A stretch of DNA of 64,000 nt from Candidatus Rifleibacteriota bacterium (GCA_015233155.1 JADFYG010000013.1:33740-97739); one strand, 5' to 3'; shown: positions 53,397 to 62,816, counted from the stretch's first letter. Translations and numbers: made by a program. Notes: generated from the letters alone by a model not told the origin.

Positions 53397-54515
53397 TTAT
53401 ACGCCCGCCGATTCCACAAAATATCGTGCGAGCCTGAACAGATTTCTTGAGCAGACATTTGCGAATCCAGGGAAAAATCCCGCATCCGGAGGGAAGTCTA
53501 TCTCTCCGTAGAAGGTGGGAAATAGAAATGCGTATGGGTCCGGGTGGAAGCGCATTACCCGCTTTCGCAGCTTTTTGATGTCCCTGCGCATTCCTATGAG
53601 AGATACGAAACTCGTCAGTTTTGCCCGAATGCCTTTTGGTCCCAGGAGACAAGCAAATATAATGACGGCTATTTCTACGCAGATAAGCAGCGGGGCAAGA
53701 CGTAGAAGTGTTTTGGGACTGGCATATGCAAAAAGAAAAGCCAGGCGATTTCTTTCCAGATAGAAAATTTTGTTCGGGTTTCTGTCGAAACTGTGGTCGT
53801 GAAGAGCGCGAGCGGCAGGTACGCACCAGGAATAAAATCCGGCAAGCTGCGCTCGCAAGCCGAATTCCAGGTCTTCGTGGTAAAGAAAAAAGGATTCTTC
53901 GATGTCACCGATCTGCTCGATTATCGCGATATCTATCAACAGAGCGGCTCCGCTCGCATAATTCACGCGAAAAGCGGTATTTCCGTCCTCAGAACAGTTT
54001 CGGAGTCCGCTGCAGCCAAATCCAAGATAGTGGACGCGATTTCCGGCGCTTTGAATGCGGCCGTCCGGCAGGAGAAGCAGTGGCTGAAAGAGTCCTGTTT
54101 TTTCCGATGCCTCTCGCAGAAGAAGTTTCAGGCAATCTTTTTCAAGAATTACATCAGGGTTCAGGATAAAGACGTATTTTGCCCCGCATCGACGGGCCTC
54201 GGCAATTCCCTGATTGTTCGCGACGGCATAACCGTCATTGCTCAACCGCTCCAGGACACGGATTGCAGGAAATTCATTTCTTACGAGGTCGACGCTTCCA
54301 TCATGGGAGTTATTGTCTATGAAAACGATTTCACAGGAAACATCCTGCTGATTCATCAATGCGGTAAAGCATTGCCGGAGAAATCTTATTGATCGATATC
54401 CTACGACTACAGCCGTTACCTGCGGCGGCAAAGCACATTTGTCGAAACACATGTCAACCGGATATGCAATTCCATTCTGATCATTTTTCGCGGTCATGGT
54501 AGAATGATACTTCAT
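53397..54515 (-). CDS. GT2 glycosyltransferase, rhamnosyl/WbbL-like
   Basis: 372 residues. GT-A motifs: VTAVVVGYRSIRFLRQCFTA, IVFIDNNSHDGSVDLV, NDGYAVANNQGIAEAR, FILNPDVIL, and FFLYHEDLEFGLRAQLAG. The E-D/E-D acidic pair after FxxYxED is typical of rhamnosyl-type glycosyltransferases. A membrane-proximal helix (LAPLLICVEIAVIIFACLLG) follows the catalytic domain. It adds a sugar to a lipid-linked glycan at the cytoplasmic face. Start could be 54515 or 54497; neither has a good ribosome binding site. Divergent from the radical SAM gene. Confidence 0.88.
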   Translation of the reverse strand: MKYHSTMTAKNDQNGIAYPVDMCFDKCALPPQVTAVVVGYRSIRFLRQCFTALMNQQDVSCEIVFIDNNSHDGSVDLVRNEFPAIRVLERLSNDGYAVANNQGIAEARRCGAKYVFILNPDVILEKDCLKLLLREASEKTGLFQPLLLLPDGRIQSAGNRVHYLGFGCSGLRNCSEDGNTAFRVNYASGAALLIDIAIIEQIGDIEESFFLYHEDLEFGLRAQLAGFYSWCVPAARALHDHSFDRNPNKIFYLERNRLAFLFAYASPKTLLRLAPLLICVEIAVIIFACLLGPKGIRAKLTSFVSLIGMRRDIKKLRKRVMRFHPDPYAFLFPTFYGEIDFPPDAGFFPGFANVCSRNLFRLARYFVESAGV

Positions 54516-54564
54516 TCCGATTATTTTGTCCGGGTCAACGTTTCATTTAACGAAAGAGGTATCG

Positions 54565-56019
54565 ATGCAGCCCATGCCTTCTTCATCATCTTCTTCTTCG
54601 CAGCGTATTCTGCTTGTTCAGCCACCGATTCCGCGAACGCTCGATCCCATCGTTTTGCCCCCACTGGGCTTGGGATACCTTGCTTCCGCGGCTCTTGCCC
54701 ATGGCTATGAAAATGTTCAAATCCTTGATGCGCCCGCCGAAAGTCTTGATCACGATGGAACTGTTCGTCGGATCCGTGAGAGCGGTCCGTGGCTGGTTAT
54801 CGGCATTACGGCAACGACTCCCACAAGTGGTTCGGCCGAGCGTCTGGCCGTGGATCTTCATGACTCCGGCGCATGGTTGGTCCAGGGTGGCCCACATCTT
54901 TCCGCTTCTTTTGCCGAGGATGCACCATCTCTGCTGCGTGGATTCCATCTCGGAATTCCCGGAGAGGCTGAAGAAACATTCGTCACACTTCTCGATCTCC
55001 TGAAAGACAGGAATCCGTCAGATATCGCGAAATTGGAGTTTCCGGCCGGAGTTTACTATCCCCCAAACTCTTTTCGTCGCAATGAACATGTCATTTCGCC
55101 TGATATGCTGCGCGCTCCGGCACGTCACCTGTTTCCCACCACGGGATATCGTTATCCGCTGGCATTCGGGCGCCCTTTTGCCACCGTTTTTTCTTCGCGC
55201 GGTTGTCCGTTCCACTGTACATTTTGCGATCACTCCACCTTTGGTCGTTCTCCGCGTTTCACTCCAATGAAAGATCTGCTTGCCGAGCTGGAAGACGTAA
55301 TCGGAAAGGGAGCTGAATACATCGTCTTTTTCGATGATCTGTTTACGTTTTCGAAGGAGCGTGTGCAGCAGTTGTGCAAAGAAATCATCAGACGCAAATG
55401 GAACATTCGCTGGAAGTGCGAAGGGCGAGTCGATACGCTTGACCGGGAAATGCTTGATCTCATGAAAAAAGCCGGATGCGAATGCATTGCTATGGGAATC
55501 GAGAGCGCCAATCCTTTGAGTCTTCGCTTCCTCGGGAAGAGAACCAGACCTGCTCAAGCTCTTCGTGCGTCCAGGATGGTTCTTGCCGCTGGAATACGCC
55601 TGATAGGTTATTTCATTCTGGGTATTCCCGGCGAAACCTGGGAAGATTCGATGCGCACCGTTCGGTGGGCGCGGTTTCTCCGATGCGATTATGCCCAGTT
55701 CAGCATTTTGTCCCCGATGCCTGGAACTCCTCTCAAGAAATGGGCAATAGCGAACAACTGCTATCGGGAAATCCCGGCAATGAATCCGTTTGATCTGGGA
55801 AGCACGCGTGCGGTTCTCGTTACCGGCTCATGGACTCCGGAAGCGCTCCAGGAGATTGTTTCCATCGCTCATTCTCAATTTTACGGTTCCTTCGGATACA
55901 TATGTCGCCGTATTCTCGGCCTTCGCTCATTTGCAGAATTGCGTTCAGCCTGGCTTAGTGTTCGTCACTTATCGCAATATCTTTCCCAGCATCTCTTCCC
56001 TTCTTCGAAAGGGAAATGA
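54565..56019 (+). CDS. B12-binding-domain radical SAM protein 1
   Basis: 484 residues from ATG 54565 (GAGG five bases upstream). A cobalamin-binding Rossmann domain (RILLVQPPIPRTLDPIVLPP, GLGYLASAALAHGYENVQIL) precedes a radical SAM barrel with the 4Fe-4S motif CPFHCTFC (residues ~215-222) and helical tail. Members methylate or rearrange unreactive carbons or phosphinates; substrate is not obvious. In glycan clusters they are sometimes methyltransferases of sugars or lipids. It is convergent with the second radical SAM gene, one base apart. Confidence 0.9.
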   Translation: MQPMPSSSSSSSQRILLVQPPIPRTLDPIVLPPLGLGYLASAALAHGYENVQILDAPAESLDHDGTVRRIRESGPWLVIGITATTPTSGSAERLAVDLHDSGAWLVQGGPHLSASFAEDAPSLLRGFHLGIPGEAEETFVTLLDLLKDRNPSDIAKLEFPAGVYYPPNSFRRNEHVISPDMLRAPARHLFPTTGYRYPLAFGRPFATVFSSRGCPFHCTFCDHSTFGRSPRFTPMKDLLAELEDVIGKGAEYIVFFDDLFTFSKERVQQLCKEIIRRKWNIRWKCEGRVDTLDREMLDLMKKAGCECIAMGIESANPLSLRFLGKRTRPAQALRASRMVLAAGIRLIGYFILGIPGETWEDSMRTVRWARFLRCDYAQFSILSPMPGTPLKKWAIANNCYREIPAMNPFDLGSTRAVLVTGSWTPEALQEIVSIAHSQFYGSFGYICRRILGLRSFAELRSAWLSVRHLSQYLSQHLFPSSKGK

Positions 56020-56020
56020 A

Positions 56021-57397
56021 TCAGCCGAGGAGATCACGAATTTTCTCTCGCATACTTCTCAGTATCAATGTGGGAACATCGCCAAGCATCGGATGATTCC
56101 ACAGCTTTTTTATGTTATGGCGGAGACGCAGGCGTCTAAAGCGTTCATATACGGCGAGCACGCTTTTCCTGGAGAGTTTTCGGCTTAAAATAACGGATTT
56201 TTCCAGCGCCCGGTAAGAATTGACATCCAGACATGACCAGTCCGTCATGTCATCGCTGACAAATCCTTGCTGAACGGCATAATCCCACGTTGGGGTTCCA
56301 GGGAACGGTGACAGCAGGTATATGTCCACGAGATCAACTCCGGAATGCCTGATGAAATCATACGTTTGCCGCATCTGATCCAGAGTCTCGTCGGGGGATC
56401 CGATGATGAATGAGCCATTGACGGCTATTCCGGCTGCTTTCAGGTATTTTATGGCACTCTCGTTTTCAGCAACGCTGCATCTTGGCCCCTTGAGCATTCG
56501 AAGAGTCTCGTCGCATCCGGATTCAAAACCGATCCCTACGCTGACGATACCAAGGCGGGCGAGCAGTTCCGCAAGCTTTTCATCCACTATGCTCGCTCTG
56601 CAATTGCACATGAATCGAATTTTTCCGAGCAGCTGCCGACGTTCGAGCAAACGTATCAGTTCTTCTACACGCGCTCTGTCAGCAGCAAAAAGATCATCGA
56701 AAAAACTGATTACGTTGACTCCATATTGCCTGAAAAGCAGCTCTATTTCTTCCGCGACATATTCCGCGGAAAAAAATCGCAACTTGTCCCAAAATCTCGA
56801 CGAGGCACAAAACCAGCATCGGAATGGGCATCCTCGTGAAGTGAACAGATATGAATGGGGGCGAATATCCAGGAGATCCCGGGCGGGAAAAGGCAGACGA
56901 TCAAGTGGGGTAATCAACTCTCTATCAGGTGTTCTTTCGAGTATCCCCTGATTCCAGAATGCGATTCCATGAATATTTGAAAGGTTTTTTGTATTCCAGC
57001 CATCAGCCATAAAAGCTCGCAGAAGTTCTACGAATGTGTATTCCCCCTCTCCGAGACATGCTGCCGCGACTCCTTCAGGTAAGGTTTTCGGTAGTGCGGT
57101 AACATGAAATCCACCGAATATGACAGGAATTCCAAGGCGGATGAAATGGTCAGCGTAAGAGCGGGCGATCGTGAAATTTTGAGACACGGAAGAAATTCCG
57201 ACAATATTGGGCTGGAAATCTCTTGCGAATGTCTCGACGTCGCGATCGACAATTGCAAACTCCGGTGCGATGTCCTGGAGTTCACGACGCGCAGTTGCGG
57301 CAAGATAGCCGAGTCCCAGTCCCGGATATCGGCTTTCGACTTCCACGTGAGGAGAAATGGCATTAACGAGAAGGACTTTCAGACTGTTTTTTTTCAT
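56021..57397 (-). CDS. B12-binding-domain radical SAM protein 2
   Basis: 458 residues from ATG 57397. The gene overlaps the methyltransferase stop (ATGA). A B12-binding domain (KVLLVNAISPHVEVESRYPG, LGYLAATARRELQDIAPEFA) is followed by radical SAM with CPFRCWFC (~residue 210). Similar organisation to the gene at 54565 but diverged. Co-transcribed with the class I methyltransferase upstream, which suggests consecutive modification steps on one substrate. Confidence 0.9.
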   Translation of the reverse strand: MKKNSLKVLLVNAISPHVEVESRYPGLGLGYLAATARRELQDIAPEFAIVDRDVETFARDFQPNIVGISSVSQNFTIARSYADHFIRLGIPVIFGGFHVTALPKTLPEGVAAACLGEGEYTFVELLRAFMADGWNTKNLSNIHGIAFWNQGILERTPDRELITPLDRLPFPARDLLDIRPHSYLFTSRGCPFRCWFCASSRFWDKLRFFSAEYVAEEIELLFRQYGVNVISFFDDLFAADRARVEELIRLLERRQLLGKIRFMCNCRASIVDEKLAELLARLGIVSVGIGFESGCDETLRMLKGPRCSVAENESAIKYLKAAGIAVNGSFIIGSPDETLDQMRQTYDFIRHSGVDLVDIYLLSPFPGTPTWDYAVQQGFVSDDMTDWSCLDVNSYRALEKSVILSRKLSRKSVLAVYERFRRLRLRHNIKKLWNHPMLGDVPTLILRSMREKIRDLLG

Positions 57398-58023
57398 GAT
57401 ACTTTCTTCCTCTCGGCTACAATAATGCCGTGGAGCATGAATGGAATGAACAATGGGATCGAACGTGTGTGTGCGACGCTGAATCCGCACTCATAAAGGA
57501 GCTTGGACAAAGTTCTAAAACCCCACTGGCGCAAGTGACAGGGATCGAAAAATGCTTCCCGCCACCGCAAACAAACCAGGCGGGCCATCATCATTCCCAT
57601 GTCGTTTGGGAAAACGATTATAAGCCTTCCGCCGGGAGCCAGAACGCGAAAAAGCTCTTTAAGAATTTTTCTGGGAGTTTCGAGATGCTCAATGACCTCC
57701 ATAAGTATTATGGAATCAAATGCTTCGTCCATCAGTGGGAGAGCCTGTAAATGGGCATTCAGCACTGGAAGCCCGTGATGCTTGCAAATGGATATATTTT
57801 TCGGATCAACATCGACGCCCATTATTTTTTTATCTGGAAATCTTTCTACTAATCGTCCGAGCGTAATTCCTTCTCCGCATCCCGCATCAAGAATTCGTCG
57901 CCCGGTTATGTAGCCAAGTGTTGCATTGTCACGAAAATCCCAGTATTGTCGGCCTATGCCGCCGAGGGCATACTGCCCTCTCTGACTCAATTCAACGACG
58001 CCTTTTCCACCGGTAACCGGCAT
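57394..58023 (-). CDS. Class I SAM-dependent methyltransferase
   Basis: 209 residues. Motif I RRILDAGCGEGITLGRL, acidic end IMGVDVDP, IILMEVIEHLETPRKILKEL and the VLAPGGRLIIVFPN block identify a UbiE/methyltransf-11 type. It begins 16 bases after the STT3-2 stop and shares its last bases with the radical SAM gene, so the three form one minus-strand operon. Methyl acceptor unknown; a lipid-linked sugar is plausible from context. Confidence 0.9.
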   Translation of the reverse strand: MPVTGGKGVVELSQRGQYALGGIGRQYWDFRDNATLGYITGRRILDAGCGEGITLGRLVERFPDKKIMGVDVDPKNISICKHHGLPVLNAHLQALPLMDEAFDSIILMEVIEHLETPRKILKELFRVLAPGGRLIIVFPNDMGMMMARLVCLRWREAFFDPCHLRQWGFRTLSKLLYECGFSVAHTRSIPLFIPFMLHGIIVAERKKVS

Positions 58024-58039
58024 CTGTAAATCTCCTCAA

Positions 58040-60271
58040 TTATTGTATTTGCAGCACATTTCCCGTCAGGACGTCACTTTCCGGTACTGAAAGATCACGA
58101 ATACATTCTCTTCCTTCCTTTGTGAAACGCATGCGATAGGTTGCGGCAGTCATGACTCTTCCATCCAGGAAAGATGTTGGATAGGCTACTCTCAATCGGA
58201 ATATGCCATTCTTATCGGTGTTGACGAAGCGAATATAGGGAACTTCTCCGGCTCCGATTCTGCAGACAAGAAACGCTTCCACTTCTGAATTCGGGTCAGC
58301 CGTTCCTGAGATGACTGCGCCTTCCACTGTCTCAAATATCAGAGCATAAGGCTGAGGTGCTTTTTTCGAAGTGGGGGAGATATAGCGGCATAAAAAATGA
58401 CTCGAAACGGATAGATCAGGAGACGTTGGCACGAGTCCAAGCTTTTCAACCATCCAGTAGTGGAAAGTGTTTTCAGGGTGGACTTCCTGGATTGATGTTT
58501 CAGGGGCATTCCCGGTTAAGTTCAATACAGAAGCCGTTCCGGACTGTTTTCTTACGTCTGATAACCATTTTATCTGATCTTTGTTCCAGATCATCGGAGT
58601 AAGAAAAAGATAACGAATTTTGGATTCCCGACATGCGGCAAAAGCTTCTTCTTCGGAGGTTGCGACAAGAACATCGGCCATTCTTTTGAGGCCGAGCAGC
58701 ATATTGCTTACGACGATTGGGCGCTGGGCATAATATGTGAGCTTATTGCCCTGATCCCAGAATGGGAGAATGGAATATTCGGGTGTCTTGTCATCACCAA
58801 ATCCGGATGTAACAGGAGTTCGGCGTTGTACCCAGTTCAACGAATCGATTACATCGTTGGTAATGACGATTCTTTCAGAAATGTTGGCGTGAGCCATTCC
58901 AAGTTGAATAAGAATCAGTGGACACAGAATTATGGCGGCTTTCAATGTGGAGCGTATTTTATTTGCGTTATATGAGCGAAGAGCAAAATCGCACAGCTCA
59001 TTAAAAACGATTCCAAGAACCAGAATCTGTCCGGGGTATAGCCAGCGACAAAAACGAATCTGAAGAATGGAGAGAGCTACGATAAAAATAGTGGCGTCAC
59101 GAATGAGTATCGCTGATGGCAGCGAAAAGTTTCTCGAAAATGCGAGGAAAAAAACTGGAAAAAAGAGTATGGAAAAACCGAATAGCTGAAATATGCTGAC
59201 GAAACTGGCCATAAAATCGAAATGAGGATTGGTGCAGATCAGAGACTGCATTTCGATTATCGAATCGAGAATAGGATTCTGTTTCATCAGGAATTTTTTA
59301 GCCTGTTGAAATGGTGCCGGCAGGAAAGTGCTGATCAGAATAAAGATAATTGAAATTGCAAATAGTGCCAGCGCAGTTCGCTGTCTGCGACTCCATTTTT
59401 CCCTGAGTGCAAACAGCGTCTGGCAGATAATTCCGATGGCGATGCCCAACAATGGTTGAAACCAGCCGAAGTGGGCAAAATCGAGGCTATGAAACCGGGG
59501 AGGATTATAAAACAGGAACGCAGCGGTCAATGCGCTTCCTATTATAATTCCGGCTCCTGAAAATTCAAGAAGGGGATTGGCGGCAGGGTGTCGCAAAACC
59601 CACAAAATCATTAAATAAACCGCTATGGCAAGAAAGAAAAAAGGTGCACCCAGCCATGTTGTCAAAAATCCAAAAACGGCGAAGCCGCCGAGAATCGCTT
59701 TTCCAGTGGAGGGATTTTGAGAATGGAAGGCCCCCAGAATAAGCCATGACCAGATGAAGAATGTTTCCAGGCAGTGATGATCCACGGCCATGAACATGAA
59801 TGTTCCGTAACATGTGGCCCCTGGAAGTGCCCCCACTGCGCACCAATACAATAAAGAGCAGGAATTCCCGAATCGCCTCACGAAGAACAGTAACATTCCT
59901 CCAAGCGCGATGCCGACAGAAGGGGCTATAAGCCCGGCTATCGTAGAAGGAAGGCATGTTTCCGCCGGAAAAAAAGAATAAAAGAGTCGATTGGAATAGA
60001 CAAGCAGGCGCAGAAAAAATGGTGGAAGAGCCATGGGAAAAGAGTCGGGGAATGCCGTATAGGTATCGTCAGTGATGATGTGACCACGAATATTCGATTG
60101 ATCAAGCCATCGAAGGTATAAAAGAGAATCCGGGTCTCCGACGGGATATTTCCCTGTCCAGGGCCAGTGGCGCTCCACACCTGAAAAAAACCAGACGACT
60201 CCACATACGAAAAGGAGTATTACAGGGATAAGGCTTTTGAAATCTTTTCGGGAGGTGTGCATTTGAGGCAT
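58040..60271 (-). CDS. STT3/AglB-like oligosaccharyltransferase 2
   Basis: 743 residues, ~12-13 membrane helices followed by a soluble C-terminal domain. STT3 motifs in order: GDPDSLLYLRWLDQ (first acidic loop), AVDHHCLETFF (DHHxxE), SIIEMQS (loop Glu), PFWDQGNKLTYYAQRPIVVSN (equivalent of WWDYG), and IFETVEGAVISGTADPNSEV (AglB-like beta tail). Similar to STT3-1 over its whole length but with different loops, so a distinct paralogue. It is divergent from a pilin-like gene at 60354, mirroring the STT3-1/pilin 2 arrangement. GT66 enzymes move a glycan from a polyprenyl lipid to Asn. No ribosome binding site was obvious. Confidence 0.8.
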   Translation of the reverse strand: MPQMHTSRKDFKSLIPVILLFVCGVVWFFSGVERHWPWTGKYPVGDPDSLLYLRWLDQSNIRGHIITDDTYTAFPDSFPMALPPFFLRLLVYSNRLFYSFFPAETCLPSTIAGLIAPSVGIALGGMLLFFVRRFGNSCSLLYWCAVGALPGATCYGTFMFMAVDHHCLETFFIWSWLILGAFHSQNPSTGKAILGGFAVFGFLTTWLGAPFFFLAIAVYLMILWVLRHPAANPLLEFSGAGIIIGSALTAAFLFYNPPRFHSLDFAHFGWFQPLLGIAIGIICQTLFALREKWSRRQRTALALFAISIIFILISTFLPAPFQQAKKFLMKQNPILDSIIEMQSLICTNPHFDFMASFVSIFQLFGFSILFFPVFFLAFSRNFSLPSAILIRDATIFIVALSILQIRFCRWLYPGQILVLGIVFNELCDFALRSYNANKIRSTLKAAIILCPLILIQLGMAHANISERIVITNDVIDSLNWVQRRTPVTSGFGDDKTPEYSILPFWDQGNKLTYYAQRPIVVSNMLLGLKRMADVLVATSEEEAFAACRESKIRYLFLTPMIWNKDQIKWLSDVRKQSGTASVLNLTGNAPETSIQEVHPENTFHYWMVEKLGLVPTSPDLSVSSHFLCRYISPTSKKAPQPYALIFETVEGAVISGTADPNSEVEAFLVCRIGAGEVPYIRFVNTDKNGIFRLRVAYPTSFLDGRVMTAATYRMRFTKEGRECIRDLSVPESDVLTGNVLQIQ

Positions 60272-60353
60272 TGTCTATTGCTGTCACATCACATGCAAAA
60301 TTCAGATTACATACTACCATTGTAAGGGATAAGATGATAGTCTGATAAAAAGT

Positions 60354-60770
60354 ATGGATATGCAAAGTTTCATCAACAGATTTCGCCAGGGGATGTCCTT
60401 CCCGGAGATCATTGTTGTTACAGCAGTTCTCATCATTCTTTACTCCTTCACCGGTTCACTGATAAACAGTCTGACCAGGCAAGGCGAAGTTTCAGCGGCA
60501 AAGGCCAGTATGTATAATGTCGAGTCAGCGTTGACCAATTACGACGATAAGGAAATCGCGACCGGCACCCCCCTCTGGAATGGGCCATATGCAGAACCAG
60601 CCTCTTCTGACTATCAAATGGACGCCTGGGTCTCAAAGAATGTTCATTTTCGCCGGGTTCAGCAGATATGGCTTCATGAGGCTGAAAACGCTGTGGGGAG
60701 TGGATATCCCGTGCAATGCGGGTCAGAAGGTGCGGATTTTCTGACTTCTATCAGTCGGTTAAAGCCATGA
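60354..60770 (+). CDS. Pilin-like protein (minor or degenerate GspG type)
   Basis: 138 residues. A short leader (MDMQSFINRFRQG) is followed by a prepilin-type site G|MSFPE with Glu at +5 and hydrophobic helix IIVVTAVLIILYSFTGSLIN. The C-terminus retains WNGPYAEPASSDYQMDAWVS, the counterpart of WKGPYMDS...DFMLDAWES in pilins 1 and 2, but the calcium-site SxGPDG block is lost and the protein is ~55-80 residues shorter. No NxS/T sequon is present. Divergent from STT3-2 across 82 bases. Confidence 0.75.
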   Translation: MDMQSFINRFRQGMSFPEIIVVTAVLIILYSFTGSLINSLTRQGEVSAAKASMYNVESALTNYDDKEIATGTPLWNGPYAEPASSDYQMDAWVSKNVHFRRVQQIWLHEAENAVGSGYPVQCGSEGADFLTSISRLKP

Positions 60771-60813
60771 TTCCATGGTAGGTAGTGGCATACTCTTAAC
60801 TGACGACCAAATT

Positions 60814-60840
60814 TAACCACAGATGGACACGGATGAACAC
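60814..60840. repeat. Single ACCACAGATGGACACGGATG repeat unit
   Basis: One full unit of the dispersed ATCTGTG repeat family, here in reverse orientation, between the pilin-like gene and the stop codon of the GT-C-like gene. Confidence 0.75.
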
Positions 60841-60847
60841 TCCATGG

Positions 60848-62368
60848 CTATGGCGTTGATGATGCAATAAACAATGCCGCGGCATCGGATTCCGCTTCCA
60901 GTCGCCATCCTGGGGTGGTTCGAAAATAGCTGTCATATCCTGAACCTGGAATAACAAGAGCCGCCCGGAACCTATACAATCGCTCCCATTCTTTTATACA
61001 TTCCGGGGAATTCGCGGCTTTGGCGTATTGCAGAAGGCCGGCTTCTCCGTGAAGTTCACATCTGTCGTCCATAAAAATCTTTAAGCGTGGGGCCATGAGC
61101 GTCAAATATCCGCCGAAGAGCATCTCGTTGAAAATTCTCGTATCCGGAGGGCTTTTCTCAACAAAAGAAGTAATGACAGGCTGAATATCGACAGGCCAAT
61201 GAGTGGGATCCGGAAACGCGATTCCTTTGCCAAGCAAGGGGAGGGGAATAGCACAGCTTTGCAGAAGCAGTCCGACGATGAGGAGAATCCCCGGAATGGC
61301 CGGACTAAGATGGTATTTATCTGAACTCCCCTGTACAGGAGATAAGCGAAGACTGGCAACTCCGTGTTTGAAAAGAAATGCTGTCGTTTGCGAGACGAGA
61401 ATGATGTCTGTGAGCGCGACTGCGGCAGTTACGGCGAATAGTGGCGCATGTCGAAGCCTTCCCCATGCCAGCAAAAACCAGATTACCGGGAGGAAGTATG
61501 TCATGCGCAGACTTTTACGCGGGACACCGGCGAGGAAAAGTGTGTAAATAGCTCCAAGCATTACTGTGAACCATCCATACCATTTGCTTAATAGCGGACG
61601 GTGCTCGATTATGAGATTTGCAACCGCGGGAGAGTCGAGGATTCCGGTAAGCGTAGATATCAATCTGAACCCATATGGGTTTATCAGAAGGGCTGCCGCA
61701 CACAAAATTGCCGGTAGAAATATGTAGAGAGATGAGGTATTAGCGGGGATAGGTGAATGCATTTCGAGGAAGCGCATGAAATGCCATCCGATTATTGTCA
61801 GAAAGAGGGTAGCGATTCCGCCGAGGACGGCTCCATGTGTGTTTGTCCAGAAAATGAAAAGAGGGAAATATGCGAAAATGTATTTGAAGTTGCGACGGCC
61901 ATGGTCAATATCGGAAAGACCAACCATCAGGAATGCCATTAGTGCGATGCTGAGCAGGTGTGGGCGTAATAAAAAATGGTGTGTACTGGATGCGAGAACA
62001 AGAGCAATCAGAAACGCCGAAATGAGCGGATGAATACCTGAGTTGAGATACCGCAGAGTGAGAGCTGAATATATGGCCGCTAACAGGAGAGTTCCGGTTA
62101 AAAGCAGAGCGTCAAGATTTCCGAGTTTGTACAATACCGCCATTGATATTTCGGCGAACCATTGGCTGGCGATCCAGGGCGTTCCGCTGCGGGTGAAGGT
62201 AAAGGTATCTGTCTCAGGAAGAGTGTGTTTATTCAGAATATCCAGCCCTGCGGCAGTATGAAAGAAGGTTCCTGGATCATTCAGAAATCGGCTTGCCCCG
62301 ATCAACGTAAAGAGAAGCCATAAAATCGTGAAAATAATTATAGGTAAGTAGCGTCTGGGTGTGTACAC
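60848..62368 (-). CDS. GT-C-like polytopic membrane protein
   Basis: 506 residues with ~11 membrane segments and a C-terminal soluble part (RIFNEMLFGGYLTLMAPRLK; FMDDRCELHGEAGLLQYAKA). The N-terminal periplasmic loop is NDPGTFFHTAAGLDILNKHT then LPETDTFTFTRSGTPWIASQ, a D-x-H-x-G-x-D-x-F-S/T-T-x-G-W pattern seen in a large family of GT-C-like proteins. Expected to transfer sugars from polyprenyl-phosphate carriers outside the membrane. The gap 62369-62754 upstream of the Flp promoter contains nothing I can name. Confidence 0.75.
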   Translation of the reverse strand: MYTPRRYLPIIIFTILWLLFTLIGASRFLNDPGTFFHTAAGLDILNKHTLPETDTFTFTRSGTPWIASQWFAEISMAVLYKLGNLDALLLTGTLLLAAIYSALTLRYLNSGIHPLISAFLIALVLASSTHHFLLRPHLLSIALMAFLMVGLSDIDHGRRNFKYIFAYFPLFIFWTNTHGAVLGGIATLFLTIIGWHFMRFLEMHSPIPANTSSLYIFLPAILCAAALLINPYGFRLISTLTGILDSPAVANLIIEHRPLLSKWYGWFTVMLGAIYTLFLAGVPRKSLRMTYFLPVIWFLLAWGRLRHAPLFAVTAAVALTDIILVSQTTAFLFKHGVASLRLSPVQGSSDKYHLSPAIPGILLIVGLLLQSCAIPLPLLGKGIAFPDPTHWPVDIQPVITSFVEKSPPDTRIFNEMLFGGYLTLMAPRLKIFMDDRCELHGEAGLLQYAKAANSPECIKEWERLYRFRAALVIPGSGYDSYFRTTPGWRLEAESDAAALFIASSTP

Positions 62369-62754
62369 GGTTTTTTATAACACAGCATGATATCTGCCTG
62401 CAATTGAGGCATGAAATCGACATTTTTTTTAGTCGGGCACGAAAAATTGGGGTGTAGGGAAAAAATCGTCGGTAGAAATAGACATGTGTGGTTTATTGAC
62501 CTCAGAAAAGGAATTGACTTGCCACACCTATGTGAAAGTGTACCCTGTGAAGCTCATATTTAAGAACTGGTCTGGCGAGAAATACGAGTGCGGATGACAC
62601 TAGTGCTATTTTGGCTCAAAGTAGAGAGGTACACCGAGGGCATCGGCAGTCGCTGCGATACGGCGCACCTGGAAGCCATACTAGAGAGTAAAATATCCCC
62701 ATTGGCAGCTGCTTAAAATGGATTTTTACACATTGCCAATAATCTGCATGACAA
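62369..62754. other. Gene-free stretch before the first flp gene
   Basis: 386 bases with no credible gene, strong hairpin or repeat. A minus-strand frame at 62616-62816 overlaps the flp promoter and is rejected. Confidence 0.5.
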
Positions 62755-62770
62755 TTGGCATGGCAATTGC
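62755..62770 (+). promoter_or_regulatory. Sigma-54 promoter of flp copy 1
   Basis: TTGGCATGGCAATTGC: the GG of the -24 element and the GC of the -12 element are exactly 12 bases apart. Transcription would begin near 62782, 35 bases before the start codon. Confidence 0.8.
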
Positions 62771-62816
62771 GTTGAAATAATTGCGCTACCAGTAAAATTT
62801 TATCAGGAGGAATCAC

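Noticed and set aside
62616..62816. 66-codon minus-strand frame before flp copy 1
   Set aside because: It covers the sigma-54 promoter and leader of flp and has no recognisable protein features.
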